Of a stretch of DNA of 33,123 bases, positions 30,714-33,123 are shown piece after piece; position 1 is the stretch's first letter; every line of letters begins with the position of its first letter. The stretch is from Bacteroidales bacterium UBA3709. GTDB lineage: Bacteria > Bacteroidota > Bacteroidia > Bacteroidales > UBA932. The position numbers and the translations under genes were made by a program. Location: the NCBI GenBank assembly GCA_002372015.1, contig DFIA01000088.1, forward strand, positions 1-33,123, written 5' to 3'. Below the pieces are notes generated by a model, which saw only the letters and a program-made list of their open reading frames with translations, was not told the DNA's origin and searched no databases.

Positions 30714-31547
30714 ATGGATAAACTGATTATTACAGCTGCAATTTGCGGTGCAGAAGTTACAAAGCAACAGAATCCGGCAGTTCCTTATACTGTAGAGGAA
30801 ATTGTGAGAGAAGCACGAAGTGCTGTAGATGCCGGTGCGGCTATTGTACACTTGCATGTAAGACACGACGATGGTACTCCTACTCAGTCTAAGGAACGTT
30901 TCCAAGAGTGTGAAGAGGCTATTTTGAAGGTATGCCCTGATGTAATACTTATACCCTCTACCGGCGGAGCTGTAGGCATGACACCGGATGAGCGTTTACA
31001 ATCTACTGATACATACCCTCTTCCAGAGATGGCTACATTGGATTGTGGTACCTGCAATTTTGGCGATGAGATATTTGATAATACAATGCCTACAATGCGT
31101 GCTTTTGGCAAGCGCATGATGGAGCGTGGAATAAAGCCTGAGTATGAATGTTTTGAAATGGGACATTTGGATACTATTCTGAATATGGTACGCAAAGGTG
31201 AGGCACCAGGTGCACCTATGCAATTCAATTTTGTATTAGGCGTTCCCGGATGCACACCGGCTACAGTGGCAAATCTTTGCTGGTTGGTAAATGCGATACC
31301 GGCCGGTAGTACATGGACAGTTACCGGTGTTGGCCGCCATGCCTTTCCTATGGCTGCAGCTGCTATAGCGATGGGAGGAAATGTGCGAGTGGGTTTTGAA
31401 GACAATCTGTATCTGTCTAAAGGAGTATTGGCACCATCGAACGGAGCTCTCGTAGAGAAAGTAGTTCGTCTTGCAAATGAGTTGGGACGTCCGATTGCAA
31501 ATAGCCACGAAGCACGTGAAATTTTGGGCTTAGCTCCTCGCAAATAG
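30714..31547 (+). CDS. kce: 3-keto-5-aminohexanoate cleavage enzyme
   Basis: A 277-residue zinc enzyme of the BKACE family (formerly DUF849). It joins 5-amino-3-oxohexanoate with acetyl-CoA to give acetoacetate and 3-aminobutyryl-CoA. Metal ligands reported for the family map to Glu14 (CGAEVTK), His46 and His48 (VHLHVRHDDG), and Glu229 (VRVGFEDN). Other family motifs: PSTGGAVGMT (81-90), TGVGRHAFPM, SKGVLAPSNGALV. It sits 7 bp after kal. Neighbouring kal, kdd and kamA fix its role in lysine breakdown rather than another BKACE reaction. Confidence 0.95.
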   Translation: MDKLIITAAICGAEVTKQQNPAVPYTVEEIVREARSAVDAGAAIVHLHVRHDDGTPTQSKERFQECEEAILKVCPDVILIPSTGGAVGMTPDERLQSTDTYPLPEMATLDCGTCNFGDEIFDNTMPTMRAFGKRMMERGIKPEYECFEMGHLDTILNMVRKGEAPGAPMQFNFVLGVPGCTPATVANLCWLVNAIPAGSTWTVTGVGRHAFPMAAAAIAMGGNVRVGFEDNLYLSKGVLAPSNGALVEKVVRLANELGRPIANSHEAREILGLAPRK

Positions 31548-31637
31548 CTGAAAGCTATTGCATATATACTTTAGAAAAGCGGCCTGATGGCTGCAAAAAA
31601 ATATGACTTAAAAATAATAACACTAATAAATACAATT

Positions 31638-32711
31638 ATGCAAAAACATGGAAATCGCTACGGTACGCACCGTGTAATTGAACCAAAGGGAGTATTGCCG
31701 CAGCCGGCAAACAAGTTGGATAATAATATGGATGAAATCTACGATAACGAGATTTTGATAGATGTTCAGACGCTCAACATAGACTCCGCCTCATTCACAG
31801 ATATTCATAACTATGCCAAGTCTCAGGCTAAGGATCCTAATAACGAGGCAGAAGTAATGGAAGAAATAAAGAAGGAAATGTTCTTGAATGTGGAGTTGCA
31901 GGGCAAGCATCGTAATCGTAGAACAGGCTCTGGCGGAATGTTGTTAGGAACTGTTGAAAAGATTGGCGATGCCCTTAAAGGTAAGATAGACCTTAAAGAA
32001 GGCGATCGTATTGCAACTTTGGTATCTCTTTCTCTCACTCCTCTTCGTATAGATGAAATCATAAACATTAAAGCAGATGTAGATCAGGTGGATATCAAAG
32101 GAAAGGCAATCCTTTTTGAAAGCGGTATTTATGCAAAGATTCCTAACGATATGCCAGAGAAACTTGCTCTTTCTGCTCTTGATGTAGCTGGTGCTCCTGC
32201 ACAAACAGCAAAGCTTTGTCAGAGTGGGCAGACCGTTGTTATTATGGGAGCTGGCGGAAAGAGCGGAATGCTTTGCTGCTACGAGGCTAAGAAGCGTGTT
32301 GGTGTAACCGGTAAGGTTATAGGTTTGGCAAACAGTCCTAAATCTACACAACGTATCAAAGATCTTGGTTTCTGCGATGTTGTAGAGAGCGTATCTGGAA
32401 TGACTCCTGTACAGGTTAACGAACTTGTAGCAAAGCTCACAAACGGACAAATGGCTGATGTTACCATTAACTGTGTGAATGTTCCTGATTGCGAAATGAC
32501 AGCAGTTCTTTGCACAAAGGATGATGGTATTGTTTATTTCTTCTCTATGGCAACGAGTTTCACCAAGGCGGCCTTGGGGGCAGAGGGCATAGGTGCAGAT
32601 GTGAATATGATAATAGGAAACGGCTATACCAAGGGCCACGCAGAAATTACACTTCAAGAGCTTAGGGAGTGTGAAAAACTTAGAAAAGTATTTGAAGAAT
32701 TGTACGCTTAA
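31638..32711 (+). CDS. kdd: L-erythro-3,5-diaminohexanoate dehydrogenase
   Basis: A 357-residue NAD-dependent enzyme deaminating 3,5-diaminohexanoate to 5-amino-3-oxohexanoate and ammonia. From ATG 31638 it begins MQKHGNRYGTHRVIEPKGVL, the recognisable Kdd start; an in-frame ATG at 31587 would add 17 residues not expected in the family. The Rossmann loop is GAGGKSG (204-210). C-terminal segments such as TINCVNVPDCEM and FSMATSFTKAALGAEGIGAD are characteristic. A 90-bp gap separates it from kce, longer than elsewhere in the operon, and holds a 6-bp hairpin (31579-31594). kamA follows after 11 bp. Confidence 0.93.
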   Translation: MQKHGNRYGTHRVIEPKGVLPQPANKLDNNMDEIYDNEILIDVQTLNIDSASFTDIHNYAKSQAKDPNNEAEVMEEIKKEMFLNVELQGKHRNRRTGSGGMLLGTVEKIGDALKGKIDLKEGDRIATLVSLSLTPLRIDEIINIKADVDQVDIKGKAILFESGIYAKIPNDMPEKLALSALDVAGAPAQTAKLCQSGQTVVIMGAGGKSGMLCCYEAKKRVGVTGKVIGLANSPKSTQRIKDLGFCDVVESVSGMTPVQVNELVAKLTNGQMADVTINCVNVPDCEMTAVLCTKDDGIVYFFSMATSFTKAALGAEGIGADVNMIIGNGYTKGHAEITLQELRECEKLRKVFEELYA

Positions 32712-32722
32712 GAAATTAGGTT

Positions 32723-33123
32723 ATGGCAGTTTCAAGAAGAAAAACTCTCTTTCCTGAGGTTACAGACGCTCAGTGGAATGATTGGAAGTGGCAGGTTAGA
32801 AACAGGATAGAGAATCTGGAGACGCTGAAAAAGTATATAAAACTCTCCAAGGAAGAAGAAGAAGGTATTCGGAAGTCTTTGAAGACTATAAGAATGGCTA
32901 TAACACCTTACTACTTGAGTCTTATAGATCCGAATAACCCGGAAGATCCTGTTAGAAAGCAATGTATTCCTACTGTAAAGGAGACTCATCGTGCAGATGC
33001 AGACCTTTTGGATCCATTGCATGAGGATACAGATTCACCTGTTCCTGGTTTAACTCATCGTTATCCAGACCGGGTACTTTTGCTTATAACAGACATGTGT
33101 TCTATGTATTGCCGCCACTGCAC
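32723..33123 (+). CDS. kamA: Lysine 2,3-aminomutase (5' part; continues past window)
   Basis: A radical-SAM, PLP-dependent enzyme converting L-lysine to L-beta-lysine, the entry step of lysine fermentation. The visible 133 residues show the family N-terminus (FPEVTDAQWNDWKWQVRNRI), AITPYYLSLIDPNNPEDPVR, and RYPDRVLLLITDMCSMYCRH. The [4Fe-4S] cluster motif CxxxCxxC is Cys126, Cys130 and Cys133, in the very last complete codons of the window. The PLP lysine and SAM-binding parts lie outside. It is 11 bp downstream of kdd. The next genes are expected to be kamE/kamD (beta-lysine 5,6-aminomutase). Confidence 0.95.
   Translation, partial: MAVSRRKTLFPEVTDAQWNDWKWQVRNRIENLETLKKYIKLSKEEEEGIRKSLKTIRMAITPYYLSLIDPNNPEDPVRKQCIPTVKETHRADADLLDPLHEDTDSPVPGLTHRYPDRVLLLITDMCSMYCRHC

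Noticed and set aside
30884..31543. Minus-strand frame of 219 codons within kce
   Set aside because: Antisense shadow of a gene with identified zinc ligands and operon context.
31579..31594. Hairpin before kdd as a terminator within the operon
   Set aside because: Six pairs with one G-T and no T-tract after it on the plus strand; too weak to call termination, although it might affect read-through.

Overview
The window looks like a chromosomal segment of a low-GC (roughly 40% by eye) anaerobic Bacteroidota, most likely a Bacteroidales member near the Porphyromonas group. Three things point there. Promoters follow the Bacteroidetes pattern (-33 TTTG, about 19-21 bp, -7 TAnnTTTG). The families present are typical of the phylum: S46 dipeptidyl peptidase, DUF4421, DUF5723, FadL-type porin and many lipoproteins. 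At the right end sits a lysine-to-butyrate fermentation operon whose order (atoD-kal-kce-kdd-kamA) resembles, as I recall it, the one in Porphyromonas gingivalis. No tRNA, rRNA, CRISPR array or intact insertion sequence was seen.

Layout. 1-3503 (minus): an apparent operon pyrD - cinA - serine beta-lactamase-like lipoprotein, the last cut by the window edge. 3524-4862: a mobile-element scar with a decayed tyrosine integrase (readable from residues beside the pyrD promoter, interrupted by a TAA) followed by an intact HicB/HicA toxin-antitoxin pair with its own -7 box and terminator. 4863-8626: an XRE-type regulator facing away from queA and a PlsC-like acyltransferase across a 469-bp AT-rich gap. 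8827-13862 (minus): xth preceded by an unrecognised locus in which a two-gene cassette (membrane-anchored protein A plus lipoprotein B) is present twice in tandem; A and B also share a PDGM...IPG core, so two rounds of duplication are visible. A large unrecognised membrane protein lies upstream.

14175-23388: an envelope and peptide-use region with outer-membrane phospholipase A, a small lipoprotein, an acidic-specific dipeptidyl peptidase (DPP11-like, Arg641), DUF4421 and DUF5723 outer-membrane proteins, an unrecognised exported protein and a FadL-family porin. 23391-24236 (minus): a short operon encoding a 48-aa protein (not previously obvious because of its size), a small membrane protein and a Gdx/SugE-type SMR exporter. 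24474-27535: a lipoprotein, a GDPD/PIG-L fusion enzyme and another lipoprotein, ended by a strong bidirectional terminator.

27620-33123: butyrate and lysine metabolism. crt-hbd run leftward and atoD-kal-kce-kdd-kamA run rightward from a shared 304-bp control region. Together they turn lysine into beta-lysine, 3,5-diaminohexanoate, 5-amino-3-oxohexanoate, 3-aminobutyryl-CoA and crotonyl-CoA, with acetoacetate and butyrate handled by CoA transfer. kamDE, the CoA-transferase beta subunit, butyryl-CoA dehydrogenase and thiolase are not in view. The picture is of an amino-acid and peptide-fermenting organism. The most novel-looking item is the A/B cassette array at 9610-12488.
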